Positions 9,161 to 17,968 of a stretch of 64,000 nucleotides of DNA are shown here, in pieces; the first letter of the stretch is position 1, and every line of letters starts with the position of its first letter. The stretch comes from Hahella sp018986435 (GTDB lineage Bacteria > Pseudomonadota > Gammaproteobacteria > Pseudomonadales > Oleiphilaceae): positions 6,634,001 through 6,698,000 of the forward strand of contig NZ_CP192738.1 in assembly GCF_050749805.1 (NCBI RefSeq), read 5' to 3'. The notes under the pieces were generated by a model. It was not told the origin of the DNA, did no database searches, and saw nothing but the letters and a program-made list of their open reading frames with translations. A program made the translations under genes and the position numbers.

Positions 9161-9562
9161 TTAAGATTCTTCATCCGCCGCGCCAAGATTCACGTCGTAA
9201 CCCAGACTACGCACCAGAGGTCCCACAATTCTGAAGTTCATGATAGTTCCCAGCCCGAACAACCGCTGCGGCGCCGCCCAGGCATAGTCTACGCATTCGT
9301 TCTGTTTCAGTTGAACGACCGGCGGAAGCGCCTCTAGAGCACAAACGAAGTAGCACTCCCCGCCGACTTCCGCGACCAGACGCTGAACCTTCACCTGCAG
9401 GCCGGTTTCCTCTTGCACTTCACGCACGCAGGCTGCTTCCGGCGTTTCCCCACGCTTAACGCCTCCGCCGGGAAAACACCACTGTCCCGCCCTGGTCTTC
9501 CGGGCGCTACGCTGCACGAAAAGGAGCTCAGCCTGATATTCAATAATCGCCCAAACCGCCAT
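9161..9562 (-). CDS. NUDIX hydrolase
   Basis: A 133-residue single-domain protein with an intact Nudix box, GX5EX7REVQEETGL, at about residues 34-55. The core FPGGGVKRGETPEAA and the N-terminal strand pattern are typical of the MutT-like group. It would hydrolyse a nucleoside diphosphate linked to another group, possibly a modified NTP or an RNA 5' end. It is the first gene of the minus-strand cluster with the kinase and Thg1-like genes, so a link to RNA 5'-end processing is possible. The substrate cannot be read from the sequence. Confidence 0.85.
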   Translation of the reverse strand: MAVWAIIEYQAELLFVQRSARKTRAGQWCFPGGGVKRGETPEAACVREVQEETGLQVKVQRLVAEVGGECYFVCALEALPPVVQLKQNECVDYAWAAPQRLFGLGTIMNFRIVGPLVRSLGYDVNLGAADEES

Positions 9563-9750
9563 AACAAAGCGCCTATCTTACTGATTTGGTGAGGCATGTC
9601 AGCCAGAACGCCTTCACCCTTGCATGAAAAAAGAGCGCCCGCCAACGCCATCTTCACGGACTCATCTATACTCACTATAACCAAGAAAAACACCAGCGCC
9701 CGCCATTCCCGGGTTTACGGCGGAGCTGACGGGGACTTTCAGGAATCAGC

Positions 9751-10821
9751 ATGCGTCTTTTCACGCCCTTGTTAAGAGGCGGCCTCGCGCTCACTTTATG
9801 CCTCGTGTTATCAGGCATTGCGGCCAGTGCGACGGCTGTTGCGGAGGATACTTTGGTGATTCTCACCTGGGAAGATTACATGGCTCCCGAGGTGATTGAG
9901 GCCTTTGAAGCCAAATACAACGTCAAAGTACGTCAGGTCTATTATGAGGACGATGACGAGCGCGACCTGATCATGGCCAACACCGGCGGAGCCGGGTTCG
10001 ATCTGCTGGTCTTTGATGAGTTGATGCGCGAGCCCTACCACGCCAAAGGCTGGCTGGAAACTTTCCGCAAATCCGACCTGCCCAACCTGAGATACGTGCG
10101 CTATCCCCTGAAAAAGCAGGATCTCCCGCAGGAGCTGCAGACCGTTCCCTACGCCTGGGGCAGCATCGGCATTATTTATCGCAAGGATCTGGCGCCGCGA
10201 CCGCCGACCTCATGGATGGACCTGTTTCGCCCGGTGGCGGCGCTGAAGGGCAAAATCCTGGTCATCAACACCGCCACGACGGCCTTCAGTATGGCATTGA
10301 AGTCATTGGGGTATTCCGTCAACTCCGTCGATGAAACTGAACTGAACGCCGCTGCGGACCTGCTGCGTAAACAGCGTCCTTACGTTCGCGCCTACCGCAA
10401 CCCTCTGGCGGGCGAAGGAGCAGACTTGTTCAGCGGCGAAGTATGGATGGCGATGGCGTACAACGGCGACGCGTTGAACCTGATGCAGCGCAACGCCAAT
10501 ATCGACTTTGTTTACCCCATGGAGGGCAGCGGACTGTGGCTGGACTCCATCGCCGTCCTGACCAAGTCGGACAGCAAGGACCTCGCGTTGCAGTTCATCA
10601 ACTTTATTCACGACCCGGAGATCAACGCCCGCAACACCAAAAGCATCTTTTTCGCCACCGCCAATATCGGGGCGGAGCAGCGACTGCCCAAAAGCTTTCT
10701 GAATAACCCCGTGATTTACCCCTCCGCCAAGAGTCTGGCGCGCTTTGAGCAATTAGAGCGCCTTCCCGCCTCGACGATGCGGAGGGTGATCGCAGACTTT
10801 GTCACCATCACGTCTCAGTAA
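9751..10821 (+). CDS. PotD/NspS-like periplasmic polyamine-binding protein
   Basis: This 356-residue protein has a Sec signal to about residue 31 and then the PotD/PotF-type fold: LVILTWEDYMAPEVIEAFE, GAGFDLLVFDE, VPYAWGSIGIIYRKD and GEVWMAMAYNGDA are typical of spermidine/putrescine-binding proteins. No polyamine permease genes are nearby. Instead it ends 3 bases before a GGDEF-EAL receptor gene. This is the layout of Vibrio NspS-MbaA, where the binding protein reports norspermidine or spermidine to the periplasmic part of the receptor. The role is therefore probably signalling and not uptake. Ligand specificity is not readable. Confidence 0.85.
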   Translation: MRLFTPLLRGGLALTLCLVLSGIAASATAVAEDTLVILTWEDYMAPEVIEAFEAKYNVKVRQVYYEDDDERDLIMANTGGAGFDLLVFDELMREPYHAKGWLETFRKSDLPNLRYVRYPLKKQDLPQELQTVPYAWGSIGIIYRKDLAPRPPTSWMDLFRPVAALKGKILVINTATTAFSMALKSLGYSVNSVDETELNAAADLLRKQRPYVRAYRNPLAGEGADLFSGEVWMAMAYNGDALNLMQRNANIDFVYPMEGSGLWLDSIAVLTKSDSKDLALQFINFIHDPEINARNTKSIFFATANIGAEQRLPKSFLNNPVIYPSAKSLARFEQLERLPASTMRRVIADFVTITSQ

Positions 10822-10824
10822 CGC

Positions 10825-13323
10825 ATGTTCAGACTCAAAACCCGAATTACATTGATGCTGCTGCCATTGATCATGTTGCCATTGATCGTCGCCGGGCTGC
10901 TGCTGTATCACCGCCAGTCGGAAAATTTTCTGGAGCAGGTGAATGATCAACTGGTGGATCAATTGATAGTGGCCCAGACGAACCTGCAACGCCGGGTGGA
11001 TGTCGCACAGGGCAATCTGCGCCTGATCTCCAAATCAAACCTGATCCGTCAGTACTTCATGACCGATGACGAGGAGCAGCGCTTCTTCCTGTTTTACCGC
11101 CCGGTGCTGGAGCTGTTCCGCTCTTACCAGGAGATATTCCCTGAATACATCGACATGCGGATACTGGACACGGACGGCAAGCCACAGACCAGCCTTCCCC
11201 AGGCGGCGTACAAAGACAACGCCGACGCCATAACGCAGGCCTGGATCAACGCGGACAAGGGACAGCCAGAAAAAGAGAAGACCTGCGTCATCCGCGCCGT
11301 ATCAGGAGCGCCGCTGCTGTTGGTGGGCGCGTCCATTTCGCTATCCACTTTCACGGACTGGAGAACCATCGACGAAAGCGACCGCGCCGGCAGTCTGGTG
11401 ATCGCCAGCCGCCTGGACGATATCGCCAGAAACATTCAGTCCACCCATATCGGCAAGCACGGCCACGTGATGCTGGTCGACGCCTCAGGAACCCCCTATT
11501 TGCCGGAAGATGGAGAGCATCACTCTGGCTATCGCGAAATATTCAAGCATCTCCCCTCTCCTTCTGAAAACGGTGAAGCGGTCGTCATTGGCGAACCGGG
11601 AAATTACTATTTGACCTTGCAAAAGGAAGTGCTGCCCGATCTGCGTATTGTCGGCGTCTGGCCGATGAGCGAGCTGAAGGAAAACGCCTTCTATCTGGCC
11701 AATCAAGTCGCCTGGCTGACCCTGGTGCTGATCGTGATCACCAGCGCACTGATATTCAGCGTGGTGCACGGTCAGTTGATCAAGCCGATTTCGCGGGTCA
11801 CTCAGTTAGCCCAGCTGCTGGGAGAAAGCCACGCTGACACGCCGCCGGAAGCCGCCCGGGATTTCCAATCCACCTTGCGACGACGGGATGAAATCGGCGA
11901 GCTGGCTAGAGCCTTCAAGAATATGGACGGCAACCTGCGCGCCACGGCGTCCAAGCTGACCTTCATCGCTTATCACGACAGTCTGACCGGGCTGGCCAAC
12001 CGACATACTTTCGGCGCATTTCTGCATCGCGCCATCACCGAAGCGGCGCGGCATAACTTCCGCCTCGGCCTGCTGTACATCGACATCGACGGCTTCAAAG
12101 ACGTTAATGATTCTCTTGGCCATGAAGCTGGGGATCTGGTGCTGAAGGAAATTTCCCAGCGTCTGCACAACGTCTTGCGCGCAGAGGATCTGGTGGCGGA
12201 TATGTCCGCGCAGCATGAGGCCATGGAAGCGACAAAAATGTCGCGCATCGGCGGCGACGAATTCGCTATCGTGGTCAACCATTTGCACTCGCCCATGGAC
12301 ATTTCCCACATAGTGAAACGACTGCTGGACGCCATGCAGGCGCCGTTCCTCATTGAGTCCCACAGCTTTCTGCTCGGCGCTTCCGTAGGCATCGCCGTCT
12401 ATCCAGAAGACGGCAAGGACGCCCATGAGCTGCTGAAGTGCGCGGATATCGCCATGTATCACTCCAAGCGCCAGGGCCGTAATGGCTTTGAGTATTTCGA
12501 CAAGAAAATGAATCAGATGGCGGTGGAGCGGCATCAAATTATCAGCGACATCCGCAGCGCTTTGCAGAAAGGACAGTTCGAGCTTTACTACCAACCCCAG
12601 GTGTCCGCGCTGGCGGGAAATGTAATGGGTTGCGAAGCGCTGCTGCGCTGGCGTCATCCCGAGCGCGGCTTCGTCTCCCCGGTGGAGTTTATTCCCATTG
12701 CGGAGGAAACCGGCCAGATCATCGAAATCGGCAGTTGGGTGCTGAGAGAGGCCTGCCGCCAGTGCCGGCAATGGCAAGCTGAAGGCCTGGACGAAATCCG
12801 CATGTCGGTAAATATTTCCGCGCTGCAGTTCGGCAGCGCCACCGATATCGTCGCCGTTACACGGGAAGCGCTGGCCCAGAGCGGCCTGAACCCGGACTGC
12901 CTGGACATGGAAATCACCGAGACCGCCATGATGCAGTCCGGCAAGGTGGGCGTGGACAAACTGAACGCGCTGAAGAACCTGGGGGTAAGCATCTCCATGG
13001 ATGACTTCGGCACCGGTTATTCTTCCCTCGCATCGCTGCGCGACCTGCCGATCGACCAGCTCAAAATCGACAAATCCTTCGTCGACAAAATCAATCACGA
13101 CAGCCAGGGTCGGGCGATCATCAAGGCGATTCTGGCGCTGGCCAAAGAGCTCAGTATCGAGGTGGTGGCGGAAGGCGTGGAAGAGCGCACGCAACTGGAT
13201 TTCCTCAGTCTGCATCGCTGCGATCTGATCCAGGGCTACTACGTCGCCAAGCCGCTTCCGGCGGACGGCATGCGCGATTTTCTGCGGCAACATACCCAAG
13301 TGGAGTCGAGCTGGCGCCCCTGA
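10825..13323 (+). CDS. MbaA-like membrane GGDEF-EAL protein
   Basis: An 832-residue receptor: first membrane helix about 9-29, a periplasmic sensor region to about 290, a second helix (WLTLVLIVITSALIFSVV), a HAMP-like linker, GGDEF domain (motif GGDEF 476-480) and EAL domain (EAL at 604-606). The EAL catalytic set looks intact (MEITETAMM, DDFGTGYSSL, KIDKSFVD, EVVAEGVEE). It makes and/or degrades cyclic di-GMP, and both active sites look competent. It is coupled to the upstream polyamine-binding protein (3-bp gap), matching Vibrio NspS-MbaA. An insertion of about 15 residues separates the RAED element from the GGDEF motif, displacing the usual RxxD inhibitory site. Confidence 0.9.
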   Translation: MFRLKTRITLMLLPLIMLPLIVAGLLLYHRQSENFLEQVNDQLVDQLIVAQTNLQRRVDVAQGNLRLISKSNLIRQYFMTDDEEQRFFLFYRPVLELFRSYQEIFPEYIDMRILDTDGKPQTSLPQAAYKDNADAITQAWINADKGQPEKEKTCVIRAVSGAPLLLVGASISLSTFTDWRTIDESDRAGSLVIASRLDDIARNIQSTHIGKHGHVMLVDASGTPYLPEDGEHHSGYREIFKHLPSPSENGEAVVIGEPGNYYLTLQKEVLPDLRIVGVWPMSELKENAFYLANQVAWLTLVLIVITSALIFSVVHGQLIKPISRVTQLAQLLGESHADTPPEAARDFQSTLRRRDEIGELARAFKNMDGNLRATASKLTFIAYHDSLTGLANRHTFGAFLHRAITEAARHNFRLGLLYIDIDGFKDVNDSLGHEAGDLVLKEISQRLHNVLRAEDLVADMSAQHEAMEATKMSRIGGDEFAIVVNHLHSPMDISHIVKRLLDAMQAPFLIESHSFLLGASVGIAVYPEDGKDAHELLKCADIAMYHSKRQGRNGFEYFDKKMNQMAVERHQIISDIRSALQKGQFELYYQPQVSALAGNVMGCEALLRWRHPERGFVSPVEFIPIAEETGQIIEIGSWVLREACRQCRQWQAEGLDEIRMSVNISALQFGSATDIVAVTREALAQSGLNPDCLDMEITETAMMQSGKVGVDKLNALKNLGVSISMDDFGTGYSSLASLRDLPIDQLKIDKSFVDKINHDSQGRAIIKAILALAKELSIEVVAEGVEERTQLDFLSLHRCDLIQGYYVAKPLPADGMRDFLRQHTQVESSWRP

Positions 13324-13396
13324 TCCCTCCCCTTGGGCTGGCGCTAAGTATCTGATAGATTACGGCCCTCAACGTTAACGCCGCATAGAGGAGCCT

Positions 13397-14380
13397 ATGC
13401 TGATCGCCGCAGCCGCTATTTTCGTCGGGTTAATCGTCCTGCTATGGAGCGCGGACCGTTTTGTGGACGGCGCCGCCGCCACCGCCAAACACGCCGGCAT
13501 GCCCGCGCTGTTGATCGGCATGGTCGTCGTCGGCTTCGGCACCTCTGCGCCGGAAATGGTGGTGTCCGCCCTGGCGGCGCTGGAGGGCAGTCCCGGTCTG
13601 GCGCTGGGTAACGCCGTCGGCTCCAACATTACCAATATCGCTCTGATCCTCGGCGTCACCGCCCTGTTAAGCCCTATCGCCGTTAAGTCCGGCATCGTGC
13701 GGCGGGAACTTCCCATCTTGATCGGCGTCAGCGCCGTCGCCATCTTACTGTTGCTGGATAAACACCTGAGCAGAACCGACGCCTTCATCCTGCTCTGCAT
13801 TTTTGTGGTGGTGATGGGCTGGTCGATCATGACCGGGCTAAAGGGAGATGGCGACGCCCTGGTGGGCGAGCTGGAATCGGAATACGAGCAGGACCATATG
13901 AGTCTGAAGATGGCGCTGTTCTGGCTCGTCATCGGCTTGCTGCTGCTCACCGCCAGCTCCCGCATGTTGGTGTGGGGCGCAGTGGAGACAGCCTCGTTTT
14001 TTGGCGTCAGCGATCTGATTATCGGCCTGACCATCGTCGCCATCGGCACCTCGCTGCCGGAGCTGGCCTCCGCCATCGCCGCCACCCGCAAGGGAGAACA
14101 CGATATCGCCCTGGGCAACGTCATCGGCTCCAACCTGTTCAACACCCTGACGGTGATCGGCATCGCCGGCGCCATCCACCCATTGACCACGGAATCGGAT
14201 ATTCTCTATCGGGATTTCCCGGTCATGGGTTTCCTCACTATCACCCTGTTCGCATTCTGTTATAGCCGCGCCAACCAGGGCCTGATCAACCGCACCAAAG
14301 GCGGGTTGCTGATCGCCTGTTACGCCGCCTACACAATCTGGTTAGTGCAGTCAGCGCTGTCGCAGGCGTCTCTCGCCTGA
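13397..14380 (+). CDS. Calcium/sodium antiporter (CaxA/YrbG family)
   Basis: A 327-residue inner-membrane protein with about ten hydrophobic helices in two inverted halves. Each half carries the exchanger signature: GFGTSAPEMVVS with GNAVGSNITNIALILG in the first, and AIGTSLPELASA with GNVIGSNLFNTLTVIG in the second. Members exchange Na+ or H+ for Ca2+. It is probably a lone gene. Its last 52 bases overlap, tail to tail, the end of the minus-strand metallophosphoesterase-like gene. Confidence 0.9.
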   Translation: MLIAAAAIFVGLIVLLWSADRFVDGAAATAKHAGMPALLIGMVVVGFGTSAPEMVVSALAALEGSPGLALGNAVGSNITNIALILGVTALLSPIAVKSGIVRRELPILIGVSAVAILLLLDKHLSRTDAFILLCIFVVVMGWSIMTGLKGDGDALVGELESEYEQDHMSLKMALFWLVIGLLLLTASSRMLVWGAVETASFFGVSDLIIGLTIVAIGTSLPELASAIAATRKGEHDIALGNVIGSNLFNTLTVIGIAGAIHPLTTESDILYRDFPVMGFLTITLFAFCYSRANQGLINRTKGGLLIACYAAYTIWLVQSALSQASLA

Positions 14381-15231
14381 AACACCAGTTCCTCTGGAAA
14401 AGAGAGAGACTCGCCTTGCTGCGTGCGTTCCGCGGCGGGCAACACGTCCATACTGGGCCATAATCCACTGGACAGCGCGCTGGCATAGCCATTATCGAGA
14501 CCACTGTGGCGCATCCTCTCCTGAGCGACGCGATAATCGTAACTCAGCCGCTGGTGGCGAATGCGCAACTGTCCTTCGCTATCCACCCGCAGCAACGCCC
14601 ACCACACATCCGGGGAGCCACCATTGGCGGGCATGCCGATGACGCCCGGGTTATGCCAGACCGCACCATTCACCGCTTGAGTGAACGGAATGCCGCAATG
14701 GCCGGCGATCATCAGATCCGCATCGCAGTGCGCTATTTCTTCTTGTTTGATCTCCAGCGGCGTGGACGCGAAGATAAATCGATTCAGCCTCTCAGCGCCG
14801 CCATGTATCACCGCTGCGCGCCAGGGACCCAGCCGAAACTGGATACGACGAGGCAACGCCCCCATCCAGGCCCTGGCCTCCGCGGTCAAAGCCTGACGAC
14901 AGTAGCTGTACCAGTCTTCCGACAACACCGCGCACTGGCTGCCAGCAGTGAATCCGCACCCGCAGTCGGCGGCGTCTGCAGCCAGGGACTCCTCGCAGTT
15001 TCCCATCAACACCTGTACGCCCCAATCGCGCAAGGCCTCCACCACCTCCTGCGGTTCCGCGCAGTAGGCGGCGACATCCCCGGTGCAAATGACGCGATCC
15101 GGGGTGACGCCCAATGCCTCCGCCTGCTTTCGCAACGCCAGGGTCGCCTGAAGATTGCCGTAGGGACCGCCAAACACCAAGACAGTGTCATCGAAGGTTC
15201 CGAGATCAAGGGTCTTTTGCATCAAAGTCAT
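14329..15231 (-). CDS. Metallophosphoesterase-fold protein with altered metal site
   Basis: I place the start at ATG 15231, which has AAGGCGG upstream and lies 11 bp after the stop of the symporter gene; the product is 300 residues. It shows the YfcE/calcineurin-like order of motifs: FGGPYGNLQA, CTGDVAAYC, GNCEES, IHGG and AGHCGIPF. The first motif would normally be DxHGN, but here the aspartate and histidine are replaced by Gly and Tyr. The last GHTH is GHCG. GD and GNCE are kept. Such variants may bind one metal or use another chemistry. Being coupled to a Na+/solute symporter hints at a shared substrate, which is unknown. Confidence 0.75.
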   Translation of the reverse strand: MTLMQKTLDLGTFDDTVLVFGGPYGNLQATLALRKQAEALGVTPDRVICTGDVAAYCAEPQEVVEALRDWGVQVLMGNCEESLAADAADCGCGFTAGSQCAVLSEDWYSYCRQALTAEARAWMGALPRRIQFRLGPWRAAVIHGGAERLNRFIFASTPLEIKQEEIAHCDADLMIAGHCGIPFTQAVNGAVWHNPGVIGMPANGGSPDVWWALLRVDSEGQLRIRHQRLSYDYRVAQERMRHSGLDNGYASALSSGLWPSMDVLPAAERTQQGESLSFPEELVFQARDACDSADCTNQIV

Positions 15232-15242
15232 GTGAGCCGCCT

Positions 15243-16646
15243 TCACTCCAGCGCCGGTTGCGGCGTCCGGGACGAACGAAACGGAAAGCGCGCCCCCACC
15301 CAAAAAGCGGCGCATCCCACCGCCATCACGACCAGGGAAATCAGCAACAGTTTGCTGTATTTATGACTAACGCCGAAAAGCGGCTCAATCAGGTTGCTGT
15401 AACTGGACGACTCCGTGAAATACAGCGCCGCGCCCCCCACCGCCACGCAGAAGCTGGTTAAATAGCTCCATAGCGGCACATCACGCCAATCCCGCCACAA
15501 AGAGAAAAACACCACAGGCGTCAGATACATGGATGCGGTTCCGCTCACCGCCACGGCGGCGAACAGATCCTTGCTACCAAAGAAAACGCACAGCAAACCG
15601 GCCGCCATAAACAACGCCATCGCGACACGGCCGTTAGCCAGCGTTGGGCGCAACAGCCCCATGTCCACCGCCGCCAGCTTCGCCGAGCTGGCCAGTGTGG
15701 AATCCAACGTAGACATCGCCGACACCACCAGAGCGGCGCTGAATATCAGCATCGGCGTTTCTCCCAGCAACCGGGTCAGCGCCGCATTCATGTCTTCGCC
15801 CTGCAGCGCCTGCGCGCCGGCGAACACGCCCAGACATCCAAACAGCGTAATGCACAGACTGCTGATCCAGGCGGCGTGAGCAAAGCTCTTCCGCGTAGTT
15901 TGCCTGTCCGCCAGGAAGCCGCGGTCCATCATGACCGGGTCATGCATGGGATAACTCCATACCTGCAACAGCGCCACCGCCAGCAGGATAGGTCCGGGAT
16001 CGTCAATGACGAAGGGTTTGAACAACAGCGTCGCGAAACTGAAGTCGTCCGCAGTGAGCGCCACCGCTACCAGTGCGGCGAGGACAACCAGAAAAACGCC
16101 CATTTGAAAGACATCTGTGCGCAAAGAGGCATGCAGGCCGCCCAACGCGGAATACAGAAGCGTGATGGCGGAAAATCCGAGAATGGCGATCACATAGGCA
16201 TGACTACCATCGGAGCCGAAGAGAATGCCGATCACCAATAAATTGGCGAATACTTCGCTAACTAAACGAATTGCAATCACCAGGTTATAACAAGAGGCGC
16301 CTGCGCCACCGAAGCGCAACCGTAAAAATTCCTGAACGCTCTCGCAACCGTGACGAAATCGCAGACTGTCGATAATGGCCGCGCCAGTCAGAAAAGAAAG
16401 GTAATAGGCCGCGTAGGCCAGCGCGCCCCACAGGCCATAGTAATATCCCAGGATAGCCGCATTCATCAGGGATCTGGCGAAAATCCAGGTGGTGACCTGT
16501 GAAAATATCAGCGTTATTAAGCTGGGTTGGCGGCCATCCGGTGAGAGGCCTTTGAAGAAAGCGCCGTCACTTTTGGCGCGCGGCGAGAGAAAAATACTGA
16601 AAATGGCGATGATCGCCACGAAAGCCGGCAAAAACGTCGCTGCCAT
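15243..16646 (-). CDS. Sodium:solute symporter (SSS family)
   Basis: A 467-residue protein with about 12-13 transmembrane helices. The SSS signature is present in LYSALGGLHASLRTDVFQ, and the first helices carry the SQVTTWIFARS region of the family. It imports an organic solute with Na+ across the inner membrane; the substrate is not readable from sequence. It is the first gene of a two-gene operon with the metallophosphoesterase-like gene. Confidence 0.85.
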   Translation of the reverse strand: MAATFLPAFVAIIAIFSIFLSPRAKSDGAFFKGLSPDGRQPSLITLIFSQVTTWIFARSLMNAAILGYYYGLWGALAYAAYYLSFLTGAAIIDSLRFRHGCESVQEFLRLRFGGAGASCYNLVIAIRLVSEVFANLLVIGILFGSDGSHAYVIAILGFSAITLLYSALGGLHASLRTDVFQMGVFLVVLAALVAVALTADDFSFATLLFKPFVIDDPGPILLAVALLQVWSYPMHDPVMMDRGFLADRQTTRKSFAHAAWISSLCITLFGCLGVFAGAQALQGEDMNAALTRLLGETPMLIFSAALVVSAMSTLDSTLASSAKLAAVDMGLLRPTLANGRVAMALFMAAGLLCVFFGSKDLFAAVAVSGTASMYLTPVVFFSLWRDWRDVPLWSYLTSFCVAVGGAALYFTESSSYSNLIEPLFGVSHKYSKLLLISLVVMAVGCAAFWVGARFPFRSSRTPQPALE

Positions 16647-17140
16647 GAAGCACCCCTACAGGCCTGTAATTACATGCGAATATAGGACCAATTATTTGCA
16701 TTAAAGTTTCCTTAACTTTCTAAAATTAGCTTGATTTCGAACGAATAGACATTATTTACATATGTACTCATGAAGCCTATTTGAAAAATCACGGAGTGTG
16801 GTTATATTGATAGGTGTGACGTTATTGTAGTCGTCTCTTATAGTGGGTCAGGCGCATTCCGCGCCGCCGATCACCAGCAGTAATCGTGCGTTATGAATGA
16901 AGATCCGAACAAGGACTTATCGGAGCGGTATCATTTGTGGCGCCCCTCGGTTTGGTATCAACATCTTTAGGGAGATTGTATGGACTGGGAAGCGTTATCT
17001 GATAGATAGTTGCCAAGGTTGATCCAATACCACCGCTTTAGCGTATTGATATTCAATTCTTCGAAAACTATCCAATTCTGAATTCGTTATACGAAATCAG
17101 CTTGATAAAGCTCCTCATTCCTCAAGCAAAGTGAATTGAT
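16647..17140. other. 494-bp intergenic region with possible 9-codon ORF
   Basis: This A/T-rich stretch separates a minus-strand symporter from a plus-strand gene of unknown function. A minimal ORF at 16980-17009 (ATG GAC TGG GAA GCG TTA TCT GAT AGA TAG, peptide MDWEALSDR) follows a GGGAGAT ribosome-site-like sequence. It could be a leader peptide or chance. I see no tRNA, terminator hairpin or longer gene here. Confidence 0.3.
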
Positions 17141-17743
17141 ATGGGCATTACCGTTTTCAAAGACAGCAGCGACAGCACTCGTACCTACCTGCGAATTACC
17201 CGCGCCATCAACGGGCGCGAGCAACAACGCTACGTGCGGGTTGAAGGGGCCTCGAAATCAGCCATGAAAAGGGCGATGAAAGAGGCGAAGGAAATCGATC
17301 AGCGGTTGGAACAATGGCAGTCCGCCGTTCGTCAGCTCATGATGTTGAAAGGCGATACATTGATCCACGAGGATGGCACCATCCTCGGTTTGCAATTGCA
17401 AACCCGGCATCGGGAGGGCCGCAAGCCCGCCACGGAATTTAAACTACGGGTGAAGCTTCCAGGGCGGAAGCCGTTGTTTAAATCGGTATCGGTGGACAAG
17501 CATGGCTTTGAGAAAGCGTTCGAGCTATCCGTGAAACGCATCTGCGAATTACGGGGCATAACCGAGGATTCGGAGGCTTATGGCAAGATGCTGATGTGCA
17601 TCGACGCCTACAAGGAGAAATATGACCTTCCCCCGGGTCTGTCGGAAGCGACCGCCATGCATTTGGACCGAGAGGATTCGCCTGAGAAAGCCGCCAACGA
17701 AAAAGGTTGGCTGGACCAGATCTCAGGTTGGTTCAAACGCTGA
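17141..17743 (+). CDS. Hypothetical protein, charged, 200 aa
   Basis: I do not recognise this soluble protein. It is rich in Lys, Arg and Glu, with no signal or membrane segment. Residues 1-35 look beta-stranded (GITVFKD, TYLRITRAINGREQQRYVRV), followed by a long helix with coiled-coil character (about 40-70). A central part contains RVKLPGRKPLFKSVSVDKHGF, again beta then helix. The N-terminal pattern is mildly reminiscent of AP2/Arm-type DNA-binding domains of integrases, but no catalytic domain is present. The coding statistics look genuine and a clear terminator follows. Confidence 0.65.
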   Translation: MGITVFKDSSDSTRTYLRITRAINGREQQRYVRVEGASKSAMKRAMKEAKEIDQRLEQWQSAVRQLMMLKGDTLIHEDGTILGLQLQTRHREGRKPATEFKLRVKLPGRKPLFKSVSVDKHGFEKAFELSVKRICELRGITEDSEAYGKMLMCIDAYKEKYDLPPGLSEATAMHLDREDSPEKAANEKGWLDQISGWFKR

Positions 17744-17770
17744 TCCCAGTTTTCCGTAACTGATGTGGCG

Positions 17771-17791
17771 CGCCGCAACTGCATTGCGGCG
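17771..17791 (+). terminator. Hairpin terminator
   Basis: A perfect 8-bp stem (CGCCGCAA / TTGCGGCG) with a 5-base loop followed by TTTCCC lies 27 bp after the stop of the 200-residue hypothetical gene. Confidence 0.7.
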
Positions 17792-17968
17792 TTTCCCGCA
17801 CACACCGCCAGGCACAGGCGGGGCAGCCGTCCAGGAGGACCTTTGCGCCCGACACGCAGCCAAGCCTGACCGGCGGTTGGAAACACGCCGGGCTATGCTC
17901 CGCACCAACCTCTTTATCACCGCCAGTGACAAAGCTTAACGCTGGTCGCCTCGTTGCGGCCATTGCGC

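Noticed and set aside
11806..13299. 497-codon minus-strand frame
   Set aside because: It is antisense to the GGDEF-EAL gene and has the His/Gln/Val-rich composition of a shadow frame.
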